Below are positions 10,643-21,929 of a DNA stretch of 64,000 nt, in pieces. The notes below the pieces were generated by a model. That model saw nothing but the letters and a program-made list of their open reading frames with translations. It did not search any database and had not been told where the DNA came from. How positions within the stretch are numbered: position 1 is the first letter of the stretch; the number at the start of each line of letters is the position of its first letter. A program made the translations under genes and the position numbers. This DNA is from Pontederia crassipes (lineage: Eukaryota > Streptophyta > Magnoliopsida > Commelinales > Pontederiaceae): positions 20,650,157 through 20,714,156 of the forward strand of contig CM060192.1 in the NCBI GenBank assembly GCA_030549335.1, read 5' to 3'.

Positions 10643-11430
10643 ATGGCTCCCAAACCCTTCCCACCTCCCTTAAATCCGAACGTGCAAAATCCCCCAAGAC
10701 TCCCAAATTCTCTTTCCCCTTTTCTTTCAAATCCCTCAAGCAATGGTCGGAGTTGGCTGGAGGTGGTTCAACCTCGCCACCCCACTGCATCTTCTCTCCC
10801 TCAACTCTCTAAACATCATCTTCAAGCCATTCAAGAGGCCTCCAAGGATGAGATCGTCATACGCGTCGAGGAAGTTGCTCAAAGATCGGAGGACCTCAAG
10901 TTGGTCCTCATGAGAAGGTTGTTCACAAATGACCTCTCGATTGAAGCTCTGAAAGTCGAGCTCTCAACACTCTGGTCCCTCGCTGCCCACCGGAGATCAT
11001 GGATCTGGGAAATCATTATCTCATTTTTAGATTTGGATCCAAGGACGACAGGTTACAAGTTCTCTCTCATAGCCCTTGGTCCTTTAATGAATATCTTCTT
11101 CATGGCTCGCAAGCGAAGGCTTTCTTCAGACCACAAGACGATCGCCTTTCCACCACCCCGGTCTGGCTATAGCTCTCGAGCCTTTCCTATGAGTTAGGGA
11201 ATACTGAGACTGGCCTGCGGCATTTTTTATAAGCATTTGAAGATTGATCATCACACAATCAAAGGGGAACGTTTTTGCTTCGTGCGCATGTGTGTCGAAC
11301 TCGACCTTGCCTCTCCGGTCAAACAAGGAACTTGGATTAGGCTGCCGGATGGGTCTCGGTACTTTCAAGTTGTTACTTATGAGAATCTGCCTTGTTTTGC
11401 TTTAATTGTGATCATATTGGTCATCTGTTA
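10643..11430 (+). pseudogene. LINE B ORF1 (DUF4283 and zinc knuckle)
   Basis: The frame opens with a proline-rich N-terminus (MAPKPFPPPLNP) about 50 bp inside the element. It continues through SWLEVVQPRHP and a DUF4283-like block (LFTNDLSIEALKVELSTLW, then RRSWIWEI). It stops at 11197 and carries on in another frame as LKIDHHTIKGERFCFVRMCVE and LPDGSRYFQVVTYENLPCFC, ending with a CCHC-like knuckle (CDHIGHL). ORF1 proteins bind the LINE RNA. At least one frameshift and one stop separate the parts. Confidence 0.75.
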
Positions 11431-12340
11431 GATCACTATCCGGCGCGTTAGAGTGATCAGGGTTTGCTCCTAGCGGGCAAGGAGGGAGTGTTGCTGTACA
11501 TGGATGCGATCATATCCTTCACATCGCTGGCGTCCGGTTACAGTCACCTCTGAGGACGGCCGTGTCGGATACCCGCGTGAAGAGGGTCGTACCTTAGGCC
11601 GTCAGTCGGTTCAGCCGCCTGAACCGGAGCGGCAGGTTTTTCCTATTACCCTAGCTTGGATCAATCCTGGCCGTCCACGTATGCCCCAGTTTCAATCCTC
11701 AATGGATTATCCCAAGGATACTATCCCAATGGCTACTATTTCCGCACGTGCTCTCTCCGATAGTGGCCTCCGCACATCAAATGAGGCCACGTGGCTCGCA
11801 TTCTCGCCATCGCTAGGTGGATACTCCCTCACGTGCTCCTGATTTCATTCTGATGGAAACAAATCATAGTGTATCTCCCCCTCCCCCTCTCTCAACCCTA
11901 TCTCTTCTACCCTTTCTCCTCTAACCCTCTTACCGCAGGGAACATCCTTGTCGGCTGCCTCGGAGAAGTCTTCTTTTTCTTCTATTCCTATGCAGGGACA
12001 TGATAACTTAGTGGCCCAAGTTATGGAGCATTTCAGTCTCCGTGAATTGCTCCTTCGGACGGTAGGAAGAATCGAAAGAGGTTGACGAAGAATTAATAAT
12101 GGATCCAACCCCTCCTTTACTAAGCAGAAGGGGGTAGGAAGAAAAGATAAGATAGGCTCCTCTCATACTAGATCTAATTCATTTCCTCCTCTAACGTAGG
12201 GACCGGAGGTAGACCCACCTTTCTTCAGTTAACCCAATGAAAGTGCTTGCGTGGATCTGTCACAGGGCTCTTAGGAAGCGAGGGATCAACTTCGCAGTCT
12301 CATCCGAAAACTCTCTCCGGACCTTATCATTCTTCTGAAA

Positions 12341-13271
12341 ATGCATGAAAATAGTAGGAACTCTAACCTAATTATTAAGCGATTATGTAGTTTTTGGACC
12401 GGTTGCTTTCGTGAAGGCTCTAGTGCCTCTGGCGGAATAATTATTGCTTGGCAGCAAGGTAATGCCACTTTCTCTTTAATAAATTCTTCATCACAGCATA
12501 TACATGCAGTTGTTAGTCTTGATAATTTTTCTTTCCTACTTTCTACTATTTATGCCAGCAACTTACCTCTAGACCGTAACAATCTCGAGAACTCTCTTGA
12601 AAATCTGGAACTAGATGATATCCCTCGGCTTGTCATGGGAGATAAGAACTGTATCTATTCTCCTGAGGATAAAAGGGGTGGTACTCCTTTCACCTTGAAA
12701 AAATTCACTAGAAACTTTCGTAGCTTTATCCATAATCAAGTCCTAATCGACCTTCCTCTGGTTGGTTCTCAATACACATGGTGCAATAAAAAAATCACAC
12801 CATGCTAGAATCCTCTGTAAACTTGATCGGGCACTTGTTAATCATCACTGGCTATCAAATTATCCAAATATAAACCAGATATTTCTTACTCGTGGGACTT
12901 TTGATCATGCTCCAATTTTGCTTAACACGAATAATAAAGCCCACAAATTCAAAACATTTAAATATGAGCATTTTTTATTTGATTATCTGCAACCTAAATC
13001 TATTGTGGGAGAGGTCTGGGCTAAAAGAGTTGGCCACACTACTTTACATAAATCCCTAACTGAAATTAAAAGATTAACCTTAAAATGGAATAGGACCTCC
13101 CTAGGTAAACTTGAGAATAGGAGAGCCATTGTTAAGCAAGAAATCAGTACCTTAGAACACAAAGATGAAAGGTGTGGCTTATCTGAGATTGAGCTTAATC
13201 TTCTGAGAGCAAAATACAATTTGCTTTTCTTAGACATATTAGTATTGAATGGTGGTCTAAATTTAGAGTGA
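12341..13271 (+). pseudogene. LINE B AP-endonuclease part of ORF2
   Basis: Two overlapping frames, 12341-12808 and 12762-13271, cover the endonuclease. SGGIIIAWQQGNATF, LSTIYASNLPLDR and RLVMGDKNCIYSPEDKRGG (the GDFN position reads GDKN) lead to LPLVGSQYTWCNKK. The next frame continues with ARILCKLDRALVNHHW and the FDHAPILL motif, then the linker before the polymerase. A frameshift near 12790 separates the two. The change in the GDFN motif is a further sign of decay. Confidence 0.78.
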
Positions 13272-13599
13272 ATTGGATAAAAGATGGTAACAAAAATACT
13301 AAATTATTCCACCTTAGCACTATCATCAGACAGAAGAAATAAAATTACTAAAATCCAGGATGACAATGGGCATATGATTATTGAGCATCAGAAAATCAAA
13401 TCTTGTTTTATCGACCACTAATCTAATCTTTAGACCCTTGATACACAACCTCCTTTCAACCTCTCTGCATGGCCAGACTTACCCCTCCTGCATGATACCT
13501 GACTTCCCCATTGAATAAGGCCCGTGACCCATAAAGAAATTATGGACTGTATGTGGCATATGTCTGCAGGCTAAGCCCCTAAGCTTAATAGATTCACGA

Positions 13600-14556
13600 T
13601 TGAATTTTTCAGACATTACTGGGGCATTATTGGTCAAGATGTTTGCAATGAGATTCAGCCTTTCTTCTCTCACAACCAATTACCTAAGAGGTCTGAAGCT
13701 ACTGCCAGCCATTACTTTTATCCCTAAGAAATCAAATCCAATTTTTGTCTTTGACTATAGGCCTATATCCTTGTGTAATAATATCTATCGTGTTATTGCC
13801 AAAATCCTAACCAACATGCTAAAACCTACCTTGCAAAACCTCATTGATCAGTCTCTCTCAAACTGCCTTTGTCAAAGGTAGATCAATTCATGATAACCTT
13901 TTATTGGCACAAGAAATATCCCACTCTTTGACCAAAGGAAGGAAAAAAAAATTTATTCTCAAAATTGATATGGAAAAAACTTTTTGATAGAGTCTCTTGG
14001 CATGCAATGTACATGATCTTACAATTGATGAAATTTCCATTCATCTTCATTAATTGGATTATGACTTGTATCCAATCTCCTCTCTTCACCTGTAATATCA
14101 ATGGTTCCTTTTTCACCATACTTCAAAAGCCATAGGGGTCTTCGGCAGGGTGACACTCTATCCCCTTATCTTTTCATCTTGGTGTCTCAAATATTCTCCT
14201 CATTAATCAAAGATCAAATCCATCTGGGGCATATTAAGTCATTCACTATCGGTGCATTACACGTTAGACATCTATTATATGCAGATGACCTCTTTGTTTG
14301 TACTGCGGCCACTGCTTCAAATTGTAAGGCACTGAAAGATACCTTTAGTGTATATCAGGAACTAACAAATCAAAAAATCAATTTAAGCAAGTCAGCTATT
14401 TATCTACCTCCAAAACTTCACATTCATAGAAAAAACATCATTCGAAATATATTAGAAATCTCTGTTGGCTCCGTCCCTTTTACCTATCTGGAGACTCCTA
14501 TCTCCTATAAAAAGCTTAATAAAGATTCCTTCTTTCATATCATTTCCATGACCTAA
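13600..14556 (+). pseudogene. LINE B reverse transcriptase part of ORF2
   Basis: Conserved blocks in order are FDYRPISLCNNIYRVIAKIL (13744-13803), a KGRSIHDNLLLAQEI-like block in another frame, LKIDMEKTFDRVSWHAM (13955-14008), RGLRQGDTLSPYLFIL (14134-14181) and HLLYADDLFV with the catalytic YADD (14270-14299). NQKINLSKSAIYLP follows. The domain is spread over three frames with internal stops, so no active enzyme is expected. Confidence 0.85.
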
Positions 14557-15384
14557 TGCAAACTGACTTGCTGGAAAAAGAAGACTCTATCCCAGGCTGG
14601 GAAAGTCACACTCAGTAAGTCCACCCTCTTTTCTATCCCAAACTATGCCTTAAGTGCCATACATATATCCTCTGGCCTCATTGAATCTTTTGAACGTATC
14701 TCAAGATCTTTCCTTTGGTCCTCATTAATAGAGGTCTTCGTTTAATTAGTTAGAGCACCTTTCAGCTACTTAAACAGGATGGAGGTTTGGGAATCATGTC
14801 CCTTAATTACATACGTTATGTCTTGCTAGCCTCTAGAATTTTATCAATCTTAAATAAATCAAATGATCTTTTCTCATCATTTATGATCCAGAAATATCTT
14901 ATTTTTCATCCTTGGTTGTCTTGTCCCCTACGAATAGATTTGCTTGGAGTTGGAGACTCTTATCTCAAACTCTGGAAAGTATTAAACTTGGACTAAAAAA
15001 GTACATTGGTAATGGTCTGGGCACTCATGCATATGATGATTCATGAATTTTTAATATTTCTTTAAGTCATATGCCTATTTATATTAATGTTTAGTCACCA
15101 ATTGTTTCTCTTTTGACTGCGGATCTCATTTCTCACTCTGCATGGAATTCTGATATGCTTATGAACTGTTTTGCTCCCTGGCAAGATCCACTGTATTAAA
15201 TTGCTTGTTTTTCCCTGTGATGATTCTTGAGTGTGAGCCTAGGATAATTCTAAATTTGCTTCTGCTAAGGCAGTTTATAACTTTATAAGCAGGCCGCTTG
15301 TGCTACCAAGGTATGCTGGATGGCCGTGGAGATCTATATGGTGCATTAATATTCCCCCTAAGATAAAACTTTTTTCTTTAAAAA

Positions 15385-16290
15385 TTGGCTCACAACCGTT
15401 TCCCTACTAAGCATCTACTTGCAAACTTCATTCATACTGTGAACCCTCTCTGTGGTATTGGCATTGAAACCAACATTCATCTTTTCTTTGACTGCTATGT
15501 GACTTTCCCAATTTGGAATCTATTTCGATCCCATACTGGTTACTATTTCAAATTTATTCCTACTTGGAAGGAGGGGGACTGGATTAAGGAGGGATGTGAC
15601 CTCCTTGTTCATACCTCTCCCTCTCAGCTTCTCATCCTTTTGCTCTATCTCTTTGGGGAATCTAGAAGATGAGGAATGATGTTCATTTTAGCTCCATTTA
15701 GGCAACCGCTGCCATGGACTAGTCGCGTGTTAAAGCCTCTTATTATGAGTTACAAACACTCTATACTTCTGAGGGGACTTTCCCCACGAATCATCCCTTG
15801 GTTCGTTGGGAGCCTCCACCCTAATCCTAGTTCAAATTGAACTCGGATGGCTCATTTTTGAGCAACTATGGGGTGGGGGGAGCAGGCTTCATAGTCAGAG
15901 CTTTTAATACTTGGTTGATTTGTGCAAGGGCATTGCATAACCGTTTTCATTCCACCTTGGAAGCCGAAGTTTGGGCCATCCTTTGTGGGCTACTGCACTG
16001 TCATCGTCGGGGCATCACTCATATCATCCTTGAGACAGACTCTTAGCTTGCTATCGACATTATCTCCAACAAGTCTTCCCGTCCGTGGCGCATTAAGAGC
16101 ATATTCAACGATATCGCAACTTGTAGCTCAATGTTTCCACATTTTAAATGTAGACATGTTTTCCGTTTAGCAAATGTGGAGGCTGATTCTTTAGCATCTT
16201 TTGGTAGAAGATCGCTTGTCGATCAATTTTGGGAGGATGTCCCCCCTCCGAGCTTCCTCCAATTTTTGTGTAATGACATTAATGGCTAAT
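15385..16290 (+). pseudogene. LINE B zinc-binding block and RNase H
   Basis: 15385-15672 has the zf-RVT pattern seen before the RNase H in plant LINEs (HNRFPTKHLLANF, then CGIGIETNIHLFFDC). 15837 onward reads NSDGSFLSNYGVGGAGFIVR, ALHNRFHSTLEAEVWAILCG and ILETDS, which match the RNase H catalytic pattern. It runs through further frames to VEADSLASFGRRSLV, ending about 50 bp before the A run. Confidence 0.8.
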
Positions 16291-16324
16291 TTAATTCTAT
16301 CTTCCTTTTAAAAAAATCACCTGG

Positions 16325-18265
16325 TTAGTGCTAATGCATTCGTGACACTAATAATTCGTACTAAATAATGCAAGAATGCACTCGATCAATTCCACGAAGA
16401 ATGGGGCTATTGCAACGCTTTAATTATGGGAATGAATCGTCTAATTAATTGGATCATCACCTAATTTATTGTGAAATTAAATTTGATAGTAAGTTTTTAG
16501 TTTAAGGGATCTTTGTTAACATCATTCGTTTTAATTACAGAATCGGAGTAGTATTTAACTTATATTTTATGGGGAAAAATGATCAATGATAAGTGACATG
16601 GTAGTGAATTTTAAGCATCGATAGAAAAGGGTTTGATCTCTGGAAAGATCAAACATAGCCCCTTGATTGGAAAACAGTCAAAATTAACATCGAATTAAGC
16701 TTCGATTCTCCAAACGAGGTAATGATTCTCCGAACAGTCAAAATTAACATCAAATTAACATGTATATATCTGATTCATCTACGTCGAGGCAATCTTATTG
16801 AAACCGGATTGAACCGACTGGTTCAATCGATTTAATTGCGAACCGACGGTTGATTCGGTTTGGTTCAACATCGAAATTGGAATTAGTTTTGAGCTAGTCA
16901 AAAATCGATTGAACTGGAAAAAAATTATAAACCAACCAATCGGCCAAAAAAATTGGTTCAACTTCAAAGATTAAGAAATTAAACAAATAATATGGAAATA
17001 AAGTAAAACAAAGATAAAATGAAAAAAGAAAACATTAATAGTGTTTAACAATACTTAAATAAACTTCCACTTTTTAAATTGGCAACAAAATTCAGGTACT
17101 TTCCTTTTTTTCATACTTTCCCTTTTAATCATATCTATTTCAAGATGTGTGTGGAAAGAGATTTTAATGGAAATACATATGGCAAGATTTATGGGTAAAG
17201 AGATTTTACAACAACAACAATAAAGCTTTATCCCACTAGGTGGGGAAAGAGATTTTAATGGAAATAAAAAAAAGTGTTAAAAAAAGAGAATATGAGTAAT
17301 TTATGGTAGAAAAATTTAATATTTTATCAAATACAATAGGAAAAATGACATTAGAGAATTAGCAGGATATTACTTAATGAAAATAAAAAAAAACAACGTT
17401 AAAGATAAAGAGATCAAAATTAAAATACAACAACAACAGGTAAAGCCCTATTACGAAAATATTGGATGTAGGTAACGGTTCTCTAAACGATGTTGATGAA
17501 GTTCAAACTTTTTTTAAAAGTTCCAATAGAAGGATTTAACTCCTACGTCACAAAAGGGGATCCACATACTGCTTTTACTACTCTTTTGAGGCAGCAATAA
17601 GAGAGGTCATGATTGAAAGAAAGAAAAATAAGAAAAAGTTCTGTCTATCTTCTGAGGCAGCAACAAGAGAGGTCGTGAATAAAAGAAAAGATGAAAAAAA
17701 AAAATCTTTGGTCACCAACACGACTGTCCAAAGAACATATTCTCCCCCCTTTCAAGTTGCTGCAAAAGCAAAAGCACAGAGTTCTCTTCACAAAGTAAAT
17801 TTTGAAGACAATTACCCAAAGCAATAATATAAAATTAGATGTGATATACTAATTTCATTTATACCTCTCAACGTGCTACTGCACTGTGTCTATTATCAAA
17901 CTACCATACAAAACTGATCCGGGAATAAACTCTATCCACATGATGAAAGCATAATGCAAGAAGGAAAAGAGAAAAAATGACGTTGACCAAAAAAAAGGGA
18001 AAAAATGATGTCATTTGGGGCAAAATATTTTCAAAAGTCATTCTCATACACTCTTGTTATGTACATCTCTCGTATCCCTTATTCAGAATCCCAACTCTTT
18101 TCCCAACTATTTATATCTGCTGTCAGACAGTCGGCCTTCGAGTTAAAAAGTCAGAAAGATTTGCTTGCTAACTGTGTAAACATCATTTCTGTAGGTGGGC
18201 TTATTCACAAAGCAAAAACTTTCAACAGACATCTCTACACTATGAAGCCTCCATCCTGCATCACT
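16325..18265. other. AT-rich intergenic sequence downstream of the PP2C gene
   Basis: No gene recognised. 16795-16960 is rich in ggttcaa/cggtt words, suggesting an old transposon end. A plus frame at 17609-17827 is lysine-rich and unconvincing. The 3' untranslated part of the PP2C gene should occupy the right end. Confidence 0.45.
17209..17245 (-). mobile_element. 37-bp stub of the SINE/LINE 3' tail with 12-bp target duplication
   Basis: Only the tail (ccccacctagtgggataaag, then TTG-type repeats) is present, on the minus strand. It is flanked by the direct repeat aaagagatttta at 17197-17208 and 17246-17257. This is an extremely 5'-truncated insertion of the same 3' end that terminates the Au-like SINEs. 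Confidence 0.75.
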
Positions 18266-21200
18266 TCAGAAAACAGGCCCCAGAGGATCCTCCGAGTCGT
18301 CACTCTTATAGGAAAAGATGTCGACGGGTGCACTTGTGCAATCATAAGCACCAGCACTTAACTTGGAGTCACGTCGTTGGCGCCGGTGATCCAGATATAT
18401 CACTATGACAGTGATGTCATCATGAAAGTGCCGCCTAGTCCCCTTTCCGATCCGTTTTAAATCAGCGTACCTCATTTCCCTTTTCCTTGCTGCCTCATTA
18501 AGGGCGGCTCTAACTAACCGCTTGGCGATACCCTGGAAGAACAAGAGTTGAAACATATTGGATTTCGTATGGAAAGTGAAACCCCAAGCCAAAAGAAAGG
18601 AAAACATGTGAGACCCCATGTAGCTTACCTCTCTTGGATTCTTGGATACTATCTCTACTGCAGCTTCATCGCTTAACTGCTCCCAAAGTCCATCAGATGC
18701 AAATATCAAAAACAAGTCATTTGGTTTAAGTTTATGAGTCCTAATTGATGGCTCTGCAGTGATGACTGCTCGCTTCAAGGGAACAGGAGAGACAAACTGC
18801 TGGAATAGAGGATCCCTACTGAATCCAGGTTTCTTCAGGTAGACATCACCAATGGATCTTGACACCTAAAATTGGCAAAATAAATAATTGATCACATAAC
18901 CATGCTTCAAGTGTTACTCGGATCAGATGATTCTCTTAACAGAACATAAATAACAAAAACAATAAGGTAAGAACTTTTAGCCCATTCAGAAGAACAAAAA
19001 AAGTTTGTTGCTTATTTAATCATCAATCGTTTCCCATAAAGTTTTGATTCTAAATTGCTTACTGCTTACGAGTACTACATGTTCAACACCGAAGGTCGAG
19101 AAGAACAAACAGAATAACAGAATTACATATCACAGGAGTTCTACAGGACCATGCAAACACGAAAGTGCTGAAATCCAAGCTGCAACCCATATGAGAGTTT
19201 CATCATTATACATCTTGTACTGATACCAAAGAGCAAATATTTTTTTTAGGTAACCAAAAAGCAAATATCCAAGTTGTTTCACTATGATCTCTTCTGAAAT
19301 GGTTTGGTTACCTAGAGGGTCCACAAGATATGTGTGACCTATAATACCTAATGTTTTTCAATGAGAAAGTGGACATCGCTAACATGAATATTGTGGGGCA
19401 ATAATTGCAAAGTATATGCTGTCATTAATAGATAATGCACACTTGTTAAGATTTATCCTTGAAAGGATATAATATCTAAAAGCATCTTTCAAAACTTGGC
19501 ATCTGTTGCTTTCCAGAGGAAGAATTAGTTCTCTGCAACAACCCAGAAAGAGAATAAAACTTAAAATCTCAATGTAAATGGATGAAGGATGTGAAGTACA
19601 AGAGGAAGAATATTAATGAATGTCAAGTCTAAAGTTCAGGCATCTTAATGTGAAACGCTGGACAATTAGCTAGAGAATTTATGACTTCTTTCAAAATGAT
19701 GCACTTCAAACCTATCATTTGGCTTTAGCATCCCACACAGGTTTCAGCAATCAGACACGTTTGCTTATTCAATAGTCAGTTTAAAATGTTGAATGGTCAC
19801 TAAATCCTAGGTTCTTCTAGCATCCTCATAAGAACATGTTTTCTAGAAGAAAAGTACAAAACCAAGATGCCAAGAACATGATTGCTAACCACCCCAAGCA
19901 TATGATTATGATAGTAAAGATTCTATTAGACATGAATTTTGTGGAAACTAACAATTCACCAAAGAAGAGTTTGCTCAGGATGAAGCAATAATAGGTTTCT
20001 GGAGGAAGAAAGAACTAAATGCAATGTCTTCAAAACATGGAAGTGAAGTTCATAAAATGGTAGTGGTAACATGGTTGCAATTCCCATGTAAATATTAAGC
20101 ATGCCCGATTGAGATTGATAAAATCGTAGACATTTCCTATATGATTATTTTTTTCTCTTTGTTAACTTAAGGCAGAAGGATTAAAACGGTAGATTTTCCA
20201 CAGGCCTATACAGGAGATGCCTTTCTTTAAGACACAGAGGACTGTACAGAGAATGCCAATTTTCCACAAGGCAAAACAAGGACTACTTTCTCCTCAGAAA
20301 AACAAAAAAAAAAACAAGGACTACTTAGACACCATAATTTAACAAAGGGCAGCCCATATCCTCTCACAAATGTTCCTCCAATGGTAGCAGGTGTGGCAGA
20401 GAGTAATTATATATTTTTAGCATTTCTTCCACAGAGAAGATGTTTTCGAACGTAAAACCTGAGATCCCTCTACCACCACAAAGGAGCAAATTTTCTGCCC
20501 CTTGTAGGCACTGCAATCAGCATAGTCCAAGGTATAAGAATACTGTAGACCATGGACTTTTTGCCACTGGAAGTAACCCCTTATACAGTGCAAAATATTC
20601 TCAACTAAAATCTTCAACATGTAGTTTATGTATCCAACCCATGGCATTCATTTAATCTGAAAACAACCTTGGAAACGAAAACAAAAGTGGTTTAATAGGA
20701 TTTGTTCAGAGTTACCGACCTGAATGATCCCCTTGATCCGCCAAACGCCTCGGGTGTGGACGACAATGTGCGAATCATCAGGATGCAGCTCGGTGAGCTC
20801 CTTTCTGACTTCTTCCAGAGCAACATTATGGTCAGACGACAGGCGCTCCGCAACTACATCCATCCTGTCGTAGCCTCGCCGGCCGAGCACCGCTCTGGAG
20901 TCTCCGAGATTCGCCACGTATAGCGTGTCCTCAGTTATCGCCCCGACGAGGCAGCACGACCCCACGGAAGCGATCTGCGGCTGCGACATCCACGACCGCT
21001 TCACAAGGAGCATGAACTCCTTCTCCGTCGCATCGAACGCCTTCTTGATCACATCCGCCGATACCCCTCCTTGCTCCAAAGCGAATTCTACGAAACAGTT
21101 CAAGAGAGGAAACCAATTTTTAACAGATTACCGGTACGAAAATGTAATAATGAGAAGGAAATATCATCGAAGTGAATTTTAAATCGATGAACCCAGCAAA

Positions 21201-21537
21201 ATCGCATTTTGACGAGGGAGCGGTGAATAAAAAAAAATACAATAAACGGGAAGCGGCGATTGGTATTACTGTGAAGGTAAGGGAAGAGACGGCTGTTGAC
21301 GAAGTGGGAGGCCTCGGGGCCGCCGTGGCCGTCGTAGACGCCGACGTACGTCGCCGAAGAGGAGGTGAACACCTGCCCCTGATCCTCGAGTCTGTTGTTG
21401 GCCTGGACGACGGCGATGGAGAAGTCACCAGAGGCGTGGGGTTTCAGGTCCATGTGCCATAGCAGACCGTCGCCGCCGCCGAGCCTTCCGAAGCACCGTT
21501 CCAGCGGCCGGACGCCCGCCCGCAGCATCTTCAACAA
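18266..21537 (-). CDS. PP2C-type protein phosphatase, clade D-like
   Basis: Four exons, 21270-21537, 20720-21087, 18629-18865 and 18266-18532, give 1,140 bp including the stop, 379 residues. All introns are GT-AG (182, 1,854 and 96 bp). PP2Cs are Mn/Mg-dependent Ser/Thr phosphatases. Visible motifs are GVYDGHGGPEASHFV, VGSCCLVGAI, ANLGDSRAVLGRRG, RLSSDHN, HPDDSHIVVHTRGVWR, SRSIGDVYLKKPGF, FLIFASDGLWEQLSDEAA and HFHDDITVIVIYLDH. These include the metal-binding aspartates in DGHGG, SDGLW and HDD. The N-terminus MLKMLRAGVRPLERCFG and the SRSIGDVYLKKP block fit plant clade D, whose members act at the plasma membrane on H+-ATPases or immune kinases. The start was chosen as the first Met before this conserved N-terminus. 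The gene looks intact. Confidence 0.93.
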
Positions 21538-21784
21538 CCGCCCACAGATCGTGCAAAGCTTCGATCTTTCCCTCGTCCCCTATCTCGCCTCGGCCTCTAG
21601 AGCTCTCCGCAACCAACGGGCTGGAGAAGGTGGGAAGATAATGGGGAAAAGTGGGCGAGGAAGAGAAAGTGGAGAGTGCAAGGGACAAAGAGGAACCGAA
21701 CGAAGAGGGCGTTTAACGCTTTGGAAAAAACGTACAGGAAGAAAAGTTCGCGTATTTAACGCGTTACGGAAAGACGCAGGGGAG

Positions 21785-21824
<40 letters not shown>

Positions 21825-21907
21825 GTGCGGGATGCGCGGTGTCGTGCTGTGGACTGGGAGAGTCGTCTTTCTCTTTTGAAGGGGATGGGAGAGAGAGACA
21901 CTTTATA
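21538..21907 (-). promoter_or_regulatory. PP2C promoter TATA box and 5' leader
   Basis: On the minus strand TATAAAG lies at 21901-21907, predicting a transcription start about 30 bp downstream and a leader of roughly 330 nt. The leader carries a (GA)16 tract at 21789-21820, which reads as (CT)16 in the transcript sense. Such pyrimidine tracts are common near plant transcription starts. Confidence 0.6.
21789..21820. repeat. (GA)16 microsatellite
   Basis: A perfect 32-bp GA repeat in the predicted PP2C 5' leader. Confidence 0.95.
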
Positions 21908-21929
21908 GGCAAAATTAAGGAAAATTAAA

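Larger units (their letters stand above)
10593..16314 (+). mobile_element. Structurally full-length L1-type LINE (LINE B)
   Basis: This is a 5.7-kb LINE flanked by the identical 10-bp target duplication aatcacctgg (10583-10592 and 16315-16324), with a short A run at the 3' end. After about 50 bp of leader come ORF1 (DUF4283-like plus zinc knuckle), the AP-endonuclease, the reverse transcriptase, a zinc-binding zf-RVT block and a terminal RNase H. The reading frames are interrupted by several stops and frame changes, so the copy is dead. The intact ends and perfect target repeat suggest it is younger than LINE A. Confidence 0.9.

Noticed and set aside
21395-21928. 177-codon plus-strand open frame
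   Set aside because: It is antisense to PP2C exon 1 and its leader. The Arg/Glu-rich stretch comes from the GA repeat.
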